Assembly: GCA_000436035.1 (NCBI GenBank)
Contig: FR893233.1
Coordinates: forward strand, 1 to 23,448
Direction of reading: 5' to 3'
Origin: Prevotella sp. CAG:732
Lineage (GTDB): Bacteria > Bacteroidota > Bacteroidia > Bacteroidales > Bacteroidaceae
Length of the DNA stretch: 23,448 nt
The position numbers and the translations under genes were made by a program. Of this stretch, positions 1 to 6,305 are shown one piece after another. A model generated the notes under the pieces. It made no database searches and was not told where the DNA came from. It saw only the letters and a program-made list of their open reading frames with translations. Every line of letters starts with the position of its first letter. Within the stretch, counting starts at the first letter, position 1.

Positions 1-521
1 TCGCCAACACCTTCAATGACGGAACCACCATCGCCAGTGTGGCTAACATGAACGACCTCATCTTCCGTGGCAATATCGACGAGACGGAAGTGGGCAACCT
101 CGTGGTGGGCATGCCAATGAAGATTACCATCGGTGCCTTGCAAGACTTGAAGTTTGATGCCGACCTGGAGTATATCTCGCCTAAGGCGGTGGAGAACAAT
201 GGTGCCAACCAGTTTGAGGTGAAGGCAGCCGTGCGCTCCGTGAAGGGAAGCAAGATTCGTTCGGGCTACAGTGCCAATGCCGAGATCGTACTAGCCAAGG
301 CGATGCACGTGCTCACCGTGCCAGAGAGCGCCATCGAGTTTAGTGGCGATAGCACTTTTGTGTATGTCATCAAGGGCAGCGACGACAAGAAGACTTACGA
401 GCGCAAGCAGGTCATCACTGGATTGAGCGATGGAGTGAACATCGAAATCAAGAAGGGCATCGGCTTGAAGGACAAGATCAGAGGACCTCAGATTGTCGCC
501 AATAGCAAGGAGGACAAATAA
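1..521 (+). CDS. Efflux/ABC transporter periplasmic adaptor subunit (HlyD/MFP family), C-terminal part
   Basis: The reading frame is already open at base 3 and continues through an internal ATG at 39, so the gene starts outside the window and about 172 C-terminal residues are present. The text GTTIASVANMNDL followed by IDETEVGNLVVGM is the typical beta-barrel/lipoyl junction of membrane fusion proteins. Later residues (LTVPESAIEF, then FVYVIK) fit the membrane-proximal domain. Family members are anchored in the inner membrane and bridge an RND or ABC pump to an outer-membrane channel. The next gene is convergent, so this is the last gene of its operon. The pump partner lies upstream of the window, and RND versus ABC (MacA-like) type cannot be decided from this fragment. 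Confidence 0.85.
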   Translation, partial: ANTFNDGTTIASVANMNDLIFRGNIDETEVGNLVVGMPMKITIGALQDLKFDADLEYISPKAVENNGANQFEVKAAVRSVKGSKIRSGYSANAEIVLAKAMHVLTVPESAIEFSGDSTFVYVIKGSDDKKTYERKQVITGLSDGVNIEIKKGIGLKDKIRGPQIVANSKEDK

Positions 522-641
522 AAACACGGACAAATTGAATTTGTCCCGATGAATTTGTCCTTTCCTTCTAAACTGCTGATATATAGCACGATAGAATTTG
601 CGAGACAAATATCCGGGACAAATTCAATTTGTCCGTGTTTT
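521..641. repeat. Nested palindromic element (REP/MITE-like) between convergent genes
   Basis: Bases 521-548 and 614-641 are a perfect 28-bp inverted repeat. Each arm is itself a palindrome: GGACAAATT at 528-536 faces AATTTGTCC at 538-546, and the same pair recurs at 616-624 and 626-634. A fifth copy of the 9-mer is at 552-560. The inner segment can also pair (ATTTGTC at 553-559 with GACAAAT at 604-610), so the whole 121 bp can form one long hairpin or a cruciform. The right arm ends in a T-rich tract, so it can end transcription of the adaptor gene and perhaps of cysS too. Calling it REP- or MITE-like is inference from shape only. Confidence 0.7.
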
Positions 642-678
642 ATTTTTGCCTATTCATAATCTCTTATATTAGGAAAAT

Positions 679-744
679 ATGAGTTATGAGGGCAAAAGCT
701 ATGAGTCGTAAGTGTTAAAACTACGAGTTAGATTTATTAACACT
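679..744. repeat. Three degenerate 22-bp tandem units abutting the cysS stop codon
   Basis: Units at 679-700, 701-722 and 723-744 all begin AYGAGT and end in CT after an A-rich stretch. By hand, neighbouring units share about 15 and 14 of 22 positions. The array stops exactly at the cysS stop codon. No function is apparent. Confidence 0.35.
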
Positions 745-2235
745 TTATTTGTTGAGCTTCCAGGTTACACCATCCTTGGTGTCCTTTACCTCGAAGCCAG
801 CACCGGCGAGGGCATCACGAATCTGGTCGCTGGTAGCCCAGTCCTTGGCAGCCTTAGCCTTGGCACGGAGGTCGAGCACCATATCCACTACCTTGCCGTA
901 AGCCTCCTCACGAGCATCGTTGTTGGCACCCTTCTCGCTCTTCAAGCCGAGGAGGTCGAAGGTGAAGAGATGCATCGTGTCGGTCAACTCCTTCAAGTCG
1001 TCGGCAGAGATGTTTGCCTTGTGGTCGAGGGCGGTGTTGATGATGTGGCAAGCCTCGAAGAGGTAGCTGATGACAAGCTGTGTCTGGAAGTCATCGTTCA
1101 TCGCATCATAGCAACGCTGACGCAATTCGCTCACGAACTTCTTCACCTGCTCATCGCTCTGCTTAGCCACAGGCACACGCTCCAAGTCGTTGATACCATT
1201 CATCAAGCGCTCCAATCCCTTCTGGCTAGCCTTCAAGGCATCGTTGGAGAAGTCAACCGTGCTGCGATAGTGGGCAGAGAGGATGAAGAAGCGGATGGTC
1301 ATAGGTGAGTAAGCCTGCTCAAGACTCGCATGATTGCCTGTGAAGAACTGTTCCAAGGTGATAAAGTTGCCGAGGCTCTTACCCATCTTCTGTCCGTTGA
1401 TGGTAATCATGTTGTTGTGCATCCAGTAGTGAACCATCTGGTCGCCCTGTGAAGCCACAGCCTGAGCTATCTCGCACTCATGGTGAGGGAAAATCAAGTC
1501 CATGCCACCTCCGTGGATGTCAAAGTGATTGCCCAGATACTTGCGCCCCATCGCAGTACACTCGCAGTGCCAACCTGGGAAACCATCGCTCCATGGGCTA
1601 GGCCAACGCATGATGTGCTCAGGTGAAGCCTTCTTCCAGAGAGCGAAGTCTGCCTGGTTCTTCTTCTCGCCGATACCAGCAAGCTCACGGCTCTCGTTGA
1701 TGACGTTCTCTAGGTTACGACCAGAGAGGATGCCATACTTATGGTCCTTATTATACTTCTCGATGTCGAAGTAGATGGAACCATTGCTCTCGTAGGCATA
1801 GCCATTGTCGAGGATTTCCTGCACCAGTTTCTCCTGCTCGATGATGTGACCAGTGGCATGAGGCTCGATGCTAGGTGGCAATACGTTGAGTGCCTCCATC
1901 GCCTGGTGGTAGCGGTTGGTATAGTACTGAGCTATCTCCATTGGCTCCAACTGCTCCAAGCGAGCCTTCTTCTCTATCTTGTCATCGCCCTCATCGGCAT
2001 CGTGCTCCAAGTGGCCCACATCAGTGATGTTGCGCACATAGCGCACCTTGTATCCCAAGTGTTTGAGATAGCGGAAGAGTATATCGAAGGTGATGGCAGG
2101 GCGCGCATGACCAAGATGCGGATCGCCATACACGGTAGGGCCACAAACATACATGCCCACGTTAGGTGCGTGGAGCGGAGTGAATCTCTCTTTCGTACGC
2201 GTGAGAGTGTTGTAGATCAATAATTTCTGTTCCAT
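745..2235 (-). CDS. cysS: Cysteinyl-tRNA synthetase
   Basis: This class I aminoacyl-tRNA synthetase joins cysteine to tRNA-Cys in the cytoplasm. The 496-residue protein has CGPTVYGDPHLGH at residues 31-43, giving the first zinc-ligand cysteine and the HIGH-type ATP motif (HLGH). It also has the zinc-site segments FPGWHCECTAMG and FPHHECEIAQ, and a KMSKS-type loop written KMGKSLGN. The C-terminal part (DLRAKAKAAKDWATSDQIRD) is the usual helical anticodon-binding end. Length is slightly above the common 460-480. It starts at the ATG at 2233-2235, about 40 nt after a TAACTTTG promoter element. It converges on the adaptor gene and is probably transcribed alone. Confidence 0.97.
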   Translation of the reverse strand: MEQKLLIYNTLTRTKERFTPLHAPNVGMYVCGPTVYGDPHLGHARPAITFDILFRYLKHLGYKVRYVRNITDVGHLEHDADEGDDKIEKKARLEQLEPMEIAQYYTNRYHQAMEALNVLPPSIEPHATGHIIEQEKLVQEILDNGYAYESNGSIYFDIEKYNKDHKYGILSGRNLENVINESRELAGIGEKKNQADFALWKKASPEHIMRWPSPWSDGFPGWHCECTAMGRKYLGNHFDIHGGGMDLIFPHHECEIAQAVASQGDQMVHYWMHNNMITINGQKMGKSLGNFITLEQFFTGNHASLEQAYSPMTIRFFILSAHYRSTVDFSNDALKASQKGLERLMNGINDLERVPVAKQSDEQVKKFVSELRQRCYDAMNDDFQTQLVISYLFEACHIINTALDHKANISADDLKELTDTMHLFTFDLLGLKSEKGANNDAREEAYGKVVDMVLDLRAKAKAAKDWATSDQIRDALAGAGFEVKDTKDGVTWKLNK

Positions 2236-2275
2236 TGCAATGAACCTTTCTTTATATGTTTTATACTTATGGCTG

Positions 2276-2283
2276 CAAAGTTA
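2276..2283 (-). promoter_or_regulatory. Housekeeping promoter -7 element for cysS
   Basis: Read on the minus strand this is TAACTTTG, matching the Bacteroidetes -7 consensus TAnnTTTG, about 40 nt before the cysS ATG. No TTTG is seen at the -33 spacing. That stretch falls in the 2299-2342 palindrome instead. Confidence 0.6.
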
Positions 2284-2298
2284 ATGCTTTTTTTCGAG

Positions 2299-2342
2299 TT
2301 TCGGGGCTTATCCTAAGCAAAAAGTTAGGATAAGCCCCGAAA
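2299..2342. repeat. 18-bp perfect inverted repeat upstream of cysS
   Basis: Arms 2299-2316 and 2325-2342 are perfectly complementary around an 8-nt loop (GCAAAAAG). The hairpin lies between the stop of the ATPase gene (2412) and the cysS promoter, and its edge covers the expected -33 position. Neither direction has a U-tract after the stem; on the plus strand the T-run comes before it. It may be a weak terminator for the ATPase gene, an operator for cysS, or a dispersed palindrome. Confidence 0.6.
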
Positions 2343-2411
2343 ATATACCACAAGTGGGGGATGGGAAAGGAAAAGGACCAAGGCAATGCCAAGAGTGTAT
2401 CCTTTTCGTCC

Positions 2412-3536
2412 CTACATCATTTCTCTCTTAAACCATAGTTCAAAGACGCAATCGGCAAGAAATACTCCTTCCTTTTCTATAGTGATGAGTTCTCTATCTA
2501 TCAAGCATTTCTTGATACGATCAACGTTCGACTTGCTACCTAAAGAATACTGCTCTACTACAGATTGCGTATTGAATCCAGAATGGATGCCATTGCACAA
2601 GAGACGAATAAAATTGAGCTGATAGGTGGTAAGCCCTTCCGTTTGTTGTATAAAGAGACTACTATTTTGCTCCAGCAAGGCATTGAAACCTTCCGTGAAA
2701 CTCTCCTCGTTCACCTCTATTTCCGTTTCTGCCATCACATTCCAAGCCAACTGTTGCACGTAAGAGGAATAATTCTTCACTGTATGACAAATTCTTGCAG
2801 CGTATTCCTCAGAAATCTTCTTACCATACTTCTCAAACCGCGAACAGATGAAAGGCACCCAATATTCCGTAGGGATGCATTTGAGATGCAGCATCTCGCC
2901 AAACTGATAGAAAGGCATACGTCGACTTTGAAATATATTCTCCATCAAATGCTTCTTGCTACCAAAGAAACAATAAGACACATGCTGATGGTGCTGCCAT
3001 ACACCACGCAATCGTTTTTGCACAGTCAGAGAGTCGGAGAACTCACCTATCTGTTGAAACTCATCAATACACACCACTATCCTCACTCCTTGTTCCTTCG
3101 CAATTCGTTCAGGAAGTTCCAGTATTTCCTCAGGAAAATATTCCTTGGGGGTTATACCCAATGACACCGAGAACTCAGAATTAGGCTCTGGACTAAATGA
3201 CAGTTTGGGTGATACCCTCACCAAGAAACGCTTGATGTTCTCCATCACTTGCTCCAACTGATTGCCAGTAGATTTCATGATGGTTTCAGCAAAACGATTA
3301 TAAAAATCATATTCACATCGACAATCGTATATGTCCATATACACAACTTTTATCTCTGGGGTATTCATCTCAGAGATAACTTTTTTAACAAGTGAAGTCT
3401 TGCCCATGCGCCTTGGAGAAATCAAGATCACATTGATACCATTCTCAAAATCAAGCTTGATACGCTTGGTTTCCTCTATTCGGTCGGTAAAGTTGTCTCC
3501 TCCCACCGACATACCATACACAAAAGCCTTTCCCAT
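2412..3536 (-). CDS. Archaeal-type P-loop ATPase (ATPase_2/COG1672-like)
   Basis: The 374-residue protein starts with a short VGGDNFTDR segment, then a Walker A motif SPRRMGKTS (Lys46), and Walker B VVCIDEFQQIGEF (Asp158, Glu159). This is the GxRRxGKTS/hhhhDEFQ signature of the archaeal-type STAND-like ATPase family common in Bacteroidetes. The C-terminal 70 residues (SVVEQYSLGSKSNVDRIKKC, then ELITIEKEGVFLAD) look like a winged-helix domain. It lacks the DUF234/PD-(D/E)XK tail present in the ATPase at 18035-19348. The role is unknown; such proteins are often accessory genes. The ATG at 3534-3536 follows a good promoter by about 30 nt. It appears to be a single-gene unit. Confidence 0.8.
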   Translation of the reverse strand: MGKAFVYGMSVGGDNFTDRIEETKRIKLDFENGINVILISPRRMGKTSLVKKVISEMNTPEIKVVYMDIYDCRCEYDFYNRFAETIMKSTGNQLEQVMENIKRFLVRVSPKLSFSPEPNSEFSVSLGITPKEYFPEEILELPERIAKEQGVRIVVCIDEFQQIGEFSDSLTVQKRLRGVWQHHQHVSYCFFGSKKHLMENIFQSRRMPFYQFGEMLHLKCIPTEYWVPFICSRFEKYGKKISEEYAARICHTVKNYSSYVQQLAWNVMAETEIEVNEESFTEGFNALLEQNSSLFIQQTEGLTTYQLNFIRLLCNGIHSGFNTQSVVEQYSLGSKSNVDRIKKCLIDRELITIEKEGVFLADCVFELWFKREMM

Positions 3537-3564
3537 ATTCTTCTTTCTTTTATCTTAGACGTGG

Positions 3565-3595
3565 CAAAGGTAATGAAAAAGAATGAAGTTCACAA
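3565..3595 (-). promoter_or_regulatory. Promoter of the 2412-3536 ATPase gene
   Basis: On the minus strand, TTG (3593-3595), 20 nt, then TACCTTTG (3565-3572) matches the Bacteroidetes housekeeping promoter. The -33 part lies inside the palindrome at 3586-3622. Confidence 0.65.
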
Positions 3596-3622
3596 GTTTG
3601 TGAACCACAAACTTGTGAACTT
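3586..3622. repeat. 17-bp perfect inverted repeat covering the ATPase promoter -33 region
   Basis: Arms 3586-3602 and 3606-3622 are exact reverse complements with a 3-nt spacer. Each arm is itself nearly palindromic (TTCACAAGTTTGTGAA at 3589-3604), so TTCACAA/TTGTGAA occurs four times. Its position over the -33 box suggests an operator, but it could equally be a dispersed palindrome. Confidence 0.6.
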
Positions 3623-3675
3623 TGTGTTTATTTATGATTTTCAAGCCATTAAGATCAACTTTTCCATCGAAATAC

Positions 3676-3706
3676 TTGCACGTTAGGAAAAGAAAGTGTA
3701 TCTTTG
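3676..3706 (+). promoter_or_regulatory. Orphan housekeeping-type promoter
   Basis: TTG (3676-3678), 20 nt, then TATCTTTG (3699-3706) is a consensus promoter. Its expected transcript begins near 3712 and would run into a hairpin (3734-3760) and a short ORF (3740-3871). The CoA-transferase downstream has its own -7 element at 3970-3977. Confidence 0.55.
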
Positions 3707-3733
3707 CCAAATTATTCAAACCTTTAATAAGGT

Positions 3734-3760
3734 GAACTGGTGGAAAATTTCCACCGGTTC
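3734..3760 (+). repeat. Hairpin near the 5' end of the orphan transcript
   Basis: GAACTGGTGGAAA (3734-3746) pairs with TTTCCACCGGTTC (3748-3760) with a single G.T wobble. It begins about 20 nt after the predicted start of the orphan transcript and contains the only plausible start codon (GTG at 3740) of the short frame there. Confidence 0.5.
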
Positions 3761-3871
3761 AATCCACTTAAACATTCTACAGTCTTACCCCATGCTTTCA
3801 CCGAGCAAGGCTTCTTCAAGTGGTCGATGGAAACCACTAAGGAAGCTGATAAAGGCAAAAAGGATGCATAA
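3740..3871 (+). pseudogene. Short ORF or gene remnant, possibly of an ORF6N-type gene
   Basis: A 43-codon frame runs from a GTG at 3740 to TAA at 3869-3871; an in-frame TAA at 3728 closes it upstream. It reads ENFHRFNPLK, then LPHAFTEQGFFKWS, and ends in a lysine-rich tail. The AFTEQG core is the most recognisable string of ORF6N-domain phage-type regulators, but the surrounding residues do not continue that family. It may therefore be a decayed fragment or a chance match. It is not clearly a working gene: the start codon lies inside a hairpin and no ribosome-binding site is visible. No gene was recognised elsewhere in 3537-4007. Confidence 0.2.
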
Positions 3872-3945
3872 AGTGAGCAATTATTGCATACTTATGCAAG
3901 AAATGTAAGCAAATGGCCTTTTATTTGCATAAATTCGTCAAAAGA

Positions 3946-3977
3946 TTAGCCTATATTAAAAATAATGTGTAACTTTG
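3946..3977 (+). promoter_or_regulatory. Promoter of the acetyl-CoA hydrolase/CoA-transferase gene
   Basis: TTAG (3946-3949), 20 nt, then TAACTTTG (3970-3977) matches the Bacteroidetes promoter form with a weak -33 box. This places the -7 element over an upstream in-frame TTG at 3975 and rules that TTG out as the start codon of the gene. Confidence 0.65.
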
Positions 3978-4007
3978 CAGCCACTAAAAGTTATAAATCA
4001 TAAGAAA

Positions 4008-5513
4008 ATGGCATATACAAGATTGACAGCTGCCGAAGCAGCAGCAATGATTAACGACCAAGATAACATCGGACTGAGTGGTTTTACTCCTAACGGCGTA
4101 CCAAAGGCTACCTTCCGCGAACTCTCCAAGAGAGCCATCGCAGAGCATGAGGCTGGCCGCCCTTTCCAAGTAGGTATCTTGACAGGAGCTTCCACCTCGC
4201 AAAGCATCGAGGGAGACATGGCAGCAGCCCATGCCATCAAGTTCCGTGCGCCATTTTCTACCAACAAAGACTTCCGTACCCATACCAACCTGGGCGAGAT
4301 TGACTACGAGGACATGCACCTCGGACACATGGCAGAACGCCTTCGCCGTGGCTTTTATGGCGAGATAGACCTTGCCATCATCGAGGTTTCCGACCTAGAG
4401 GAAGGCGAAACTACCTGCAAGGCATTCTTGACCTCAGCCGGTGGCATCGTCCCAACCATCGTACGCCTCGCCAAGAAGGTACTCATCGAGAAGAACGCCT
4501 TCCACAGCCCAGCCTCTCGTTATCTCCACGATGTCTATGAGATAGCAGAGTGCCCATTCCGCGAGCCTATCCCTATCCTCCACGTCGGCGACCGCATCGG
4601 CAAAGAGTATGTAGAGATAGATGCCCACAAGATAGTAGGTGTAGTGGAATGCAACATCCCGGAGGAGGCTCGTGCCTTCAAGCCTCTCGACCCAGTGACA
4701 GAGCAGATGGGCCACAACGTAGCAGACTTTTTGGTCAGCGACCTGAAGAAAGGGCATATTCCACCACAGTTCTTGCCATTGCAGAGCGGTGTGGGCGTGA
4801 CTTCCAATGCCGTTCTAGAGGCGTTAGGACAGAATCCAAACGTACCTGTATTCAGCGTATATACCGAGGTGGTACAGGATGCCGTGGTGAAATACATGCG
4901 TGAAGGCAGAATCAAGGATGCCTCCTGCTCCTCCCTCACCGTCACCAATGATACTTTGAAGGAAGTATATGATGACATCGACTATTTCAAGCAGCATCTC
5001 ACCATCCGCCAGAGCGAGATTTCCAATTCTCCTGAGGTCATCCGCCGACTGGGTGTCATCGCCATGAATACCGCCATCGAGTGCGACATCTATGGCAACG
5101 AGAACTCCAGCCATATCTGCGGCAGCAAGTTGATGAATGGTATCGGTGGCTCTTGCGACTACGAGCGCAATGGCTACATCTCCATCTTTACGACTCAGAG
5201 TACCACCAAGAACGGTTGCATCTCTGCCATCGTGCCGATGTGTAGTCATGTGGATAGCACGGAGCACGATGTGGATGTCATCGTCACCGAACAAGGTGTC
5301 GCCGACCTCCGTGGCAAGGGTCCTTTGCGTCGTGCCAAGGAAATCATCGAAAACTGTGCTCATCCAGACTATCGCCCTATGCTCCGCGAATATCTGAAGT
5401 TTGCCGAGAAGGGACATGAGCCACAGAGCATGCGTGCCGCCCTAGCAATGCACGACACCTTCCTGAAGAAGGGAGATATGCGCCTCACTGATTTCGGGGA
5501 ATATCTGAAATAA
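4008..5513 (+). CDS. Acetyl-CoA hydrolase / succinyl-CoA:acetate CoA-transferase family protein
   Basis: The 501-residue class I CoA-transferase starts at ATG 4008 (MAYTRLTAAEAAAMI). Family landmarks are LQSGVGVTSNAVLEALG, then VFSVYTEVVQDAV with the expected catalytic glutamate at Glu287 (in AarC-type enzymes this Glu forms the glutamyl-CoA intermediate), and HICGSKLMNGIGGSCDYERN near the C-terminal half. GIGGSCDYERNGYISIF and VTEQGVADLRG are also typical. The enzyme moves CoA between acetate and another acyl-CoA such as succinyl-CoA, or hydrolyses acetyl-CoA, in the cytoplasm. Fermentative Bacteroidales use such enzymes in acetate and succinate/propionate metabolism. The donor cannot be told from sequence. 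It appears to be monocistronic and ends 25 bp from the convergent sigma gene. Confidence 0.93.
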   Translation: MAYTRLTAAEAAAMINDQDNIGLSGFTPNGVPKATFRELSKRAIAEHEAGRPFQVGILTGASTSQSIEGDMAAAHAIKFRAPFSTNKDFRTHTNLGEIDYEDMHLGHMAERLRRGFYGEIDLAIIEVSDLEEGETTCKAFLTSAGGIVPTIVRLAKKVLIEKNAFHSPASRYLHDVYEIAECPFREPIPILHVGDRIGKEYVEIDAHKIVGVVECNIPEEARAFKPLDPVTEQMGHNVADFLVSDLKKGHIPPQFLPLQSGVGVTSNAVLEALGQNPNVPVFSVYTEVVQDAVVKYMREGRIKDASCSSLTVTNDTLKEVYDDIDYFKQHLTIRQSEISNSPEVIRRLGVIAMNTAIECDIYGNENSSHICGSKLMNGIGGSCDYERNGYISIFTTQSTTKNGCISAIVPMCSHVDSTEHDVDVIVTEQGVADLRGKGPLRRAKEIIENCAHPDYRPMLREYLKFAEKGHEPQSMRAALAMHDTFLKKGDMRLTDFGEYLK

Positions 5514-5538
5514 GAAGAAATAAGATACGATATGAAAC

Positions 5539-6120
5539 TCAAGCCAAATGGTGGAGCTTCATATAGAGCAATGCAAGTGCCATCGGAGCCAACTTTTCAC
5601 GTAGGCTGTTGATGGCACGTCTTTTTTGTACCTTTACCGTCTCAGCAGAAATTTGCAGTTGTTCGGCTATGTCCCTGTTCTTCTTGCCCTCCATACAGAG
5701 AAGAAAGACCTCACGCTGGCGAGGAGGAAGGTCATCGATGGCAGCAAACAACTGGCGATAGATTTCTTCCTTGTTAAACTTCTCAGAAACATCATCCACT
5801 AGCATAAACTCTTGCAAATGATCAAGAATCGCTTGACGATAATTATTATGTACAGTCTGATGACGCAGATGATTGAACGCCGCATTATGAACCGTGCGAT
5901 AAAGATAAGACGTAAGTTGAGGGAAGCTCTTGAAAAGGGGGCGTTGTTCCCACAATACGGAAAACAACTCCTGCACGATGTCCTCGGCAAGTTCTCGTTC
6001 AACAAACTGACACCCATAGCTCACCAAGGCACGATAATAGTTATCGTACAATATTCCCATCGATTTGTCATTCCACTCACAAATCTGAATGATGCTTATG
6101 CCAGTTTCCTCTCTCAACAT
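5539..6120 (-). CDS. ECF-type RNA polymerase sigma-70 factor (FecI/RpoE-like)
   Basis: The 193-residue protein has region 2 at about residues 19-88 (ILYDNYYRALVSYGCQFV, ELAEDIVQELFSVLWEQ, TSYLYRTVHNAAFNHLRH). Region 4 is at about 122-176, with LPPRQREVFLLCMEG and the helix-turn-helix NRDIAEQLQISAETVKVQ. Region 3 is absent, as in ECF factors. I chose ATG 6118-6120 over an in-frame TTG six bases upstream; Met21 is another possible start. It is transcribed divergently from fecR, whereas in many Bacteroidetes loci the two are co-directional. Its own promoter looks housekeeping (6169-6201). The likely targets are the fecR operon and the gene at 15840-17810, which share an unusual promoter-like element. 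Confidence 0.92.
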   Translation of the reverse strand: MLREETGISIIQICEWNDKSMGILYDNYYRALVSYGCQFVERELAEDIVQELFSVLWEQRPLFKSFPQLTSYLYRTVHNAAFNHLRHQTVHNNYRQAILDHLQEFMLVDDVSEKFNKEEIYRQLFAAIDDLPPRQREVFLLCMEGKKNRDIAEQLQISAETVKVQKRRAINSLREKLAPMALALLYMKLHHLA

Positions 6121-6168
6121 TCTCAATATATCATCTTCTTATAGGTCATCACTTACCTAGAACGACTG

Positions 6169-6201
6169 CAAAGATACGCATTTTTATACGAAATCATACA
6201 A
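6169..6201 (-). promoter_or_regulatory. Housekeeping promoter of the ECF sigma gene
   Basis: On the minus strand TTTG-like bases (CAA at 6199-6201), 22 nt, then TATCTTTG (6169-6176). The 5' UTR is about 45 nt. This differs from the element in front of fecR, suggesting constant sigma supply and conditional target expression. Confidence 0.5.
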
Positions 6202-6234
6202 AAATGCAACTTTTTCTCACATTTCCGTTCTATT

Positions 6235-6262
6235 TTGTAACCCTTAACGCATATTTGCGTGT
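6235..6262 (+). promoter_or_regulatory. Putative ECF promoter of the fecR operon (TTGTA-N14-TTTGCGTGT)
   Basis: TTGTAACCC begins at 6235 and TTTGCGTGT lies at 6254-6262, 17 nt from the G of GTA. The same two blocks at identical distance occur in front of the minus-strand gene starting at 17810. A GTAAC-like -35 box and a CGT-containing -10 box separated by about 16 nt is the general form of ECF-type promoters. No TAnnTTTG match lies at a suitable position. The expected transcript starts near 6268-6270, giving a 5' UTR of about 37 nt. Confidence 0.5.
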
Positions 6263-6305
6263 TATATTATTAGTTTTAGAGCATAAATCTATCACATCAA
6301 TTCGA

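Noticed and set aside
712..1308. Long open frame on the plus strand across the 3' half of cysS
   Set aside because: It is antisense to a well-supported cysS, has no promoter or family likeness, and arises from codon bias. The same holds for the other long antisense frames, for example within 4824-5417, 6843-7598 and 10307-10747.
2365..2410. Terminator after the 2412-3536 ATPase gene from GAAAAGGA (2370-2377) and TCCTTTTC (2400-2407)
   Set aside because: Only 8-bp arms with a 22-nt gap and no U-tract; too weak to call.
3975..4007. N-terminal extension of the CoA-transferase from a TTG at 3975
   Set aside because: The TTG is part of the TAACTTTG promoter element, so it would not be in the mRNA. 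ATG 4008 matches the family start.
6204..6305. FecR start upstream of 6306
   Set aside because: The extra residues would be encoded across the ECF-like promoter, and FecR proteins start near the sigma-binding region. Met at 6306 or 6312 fits.
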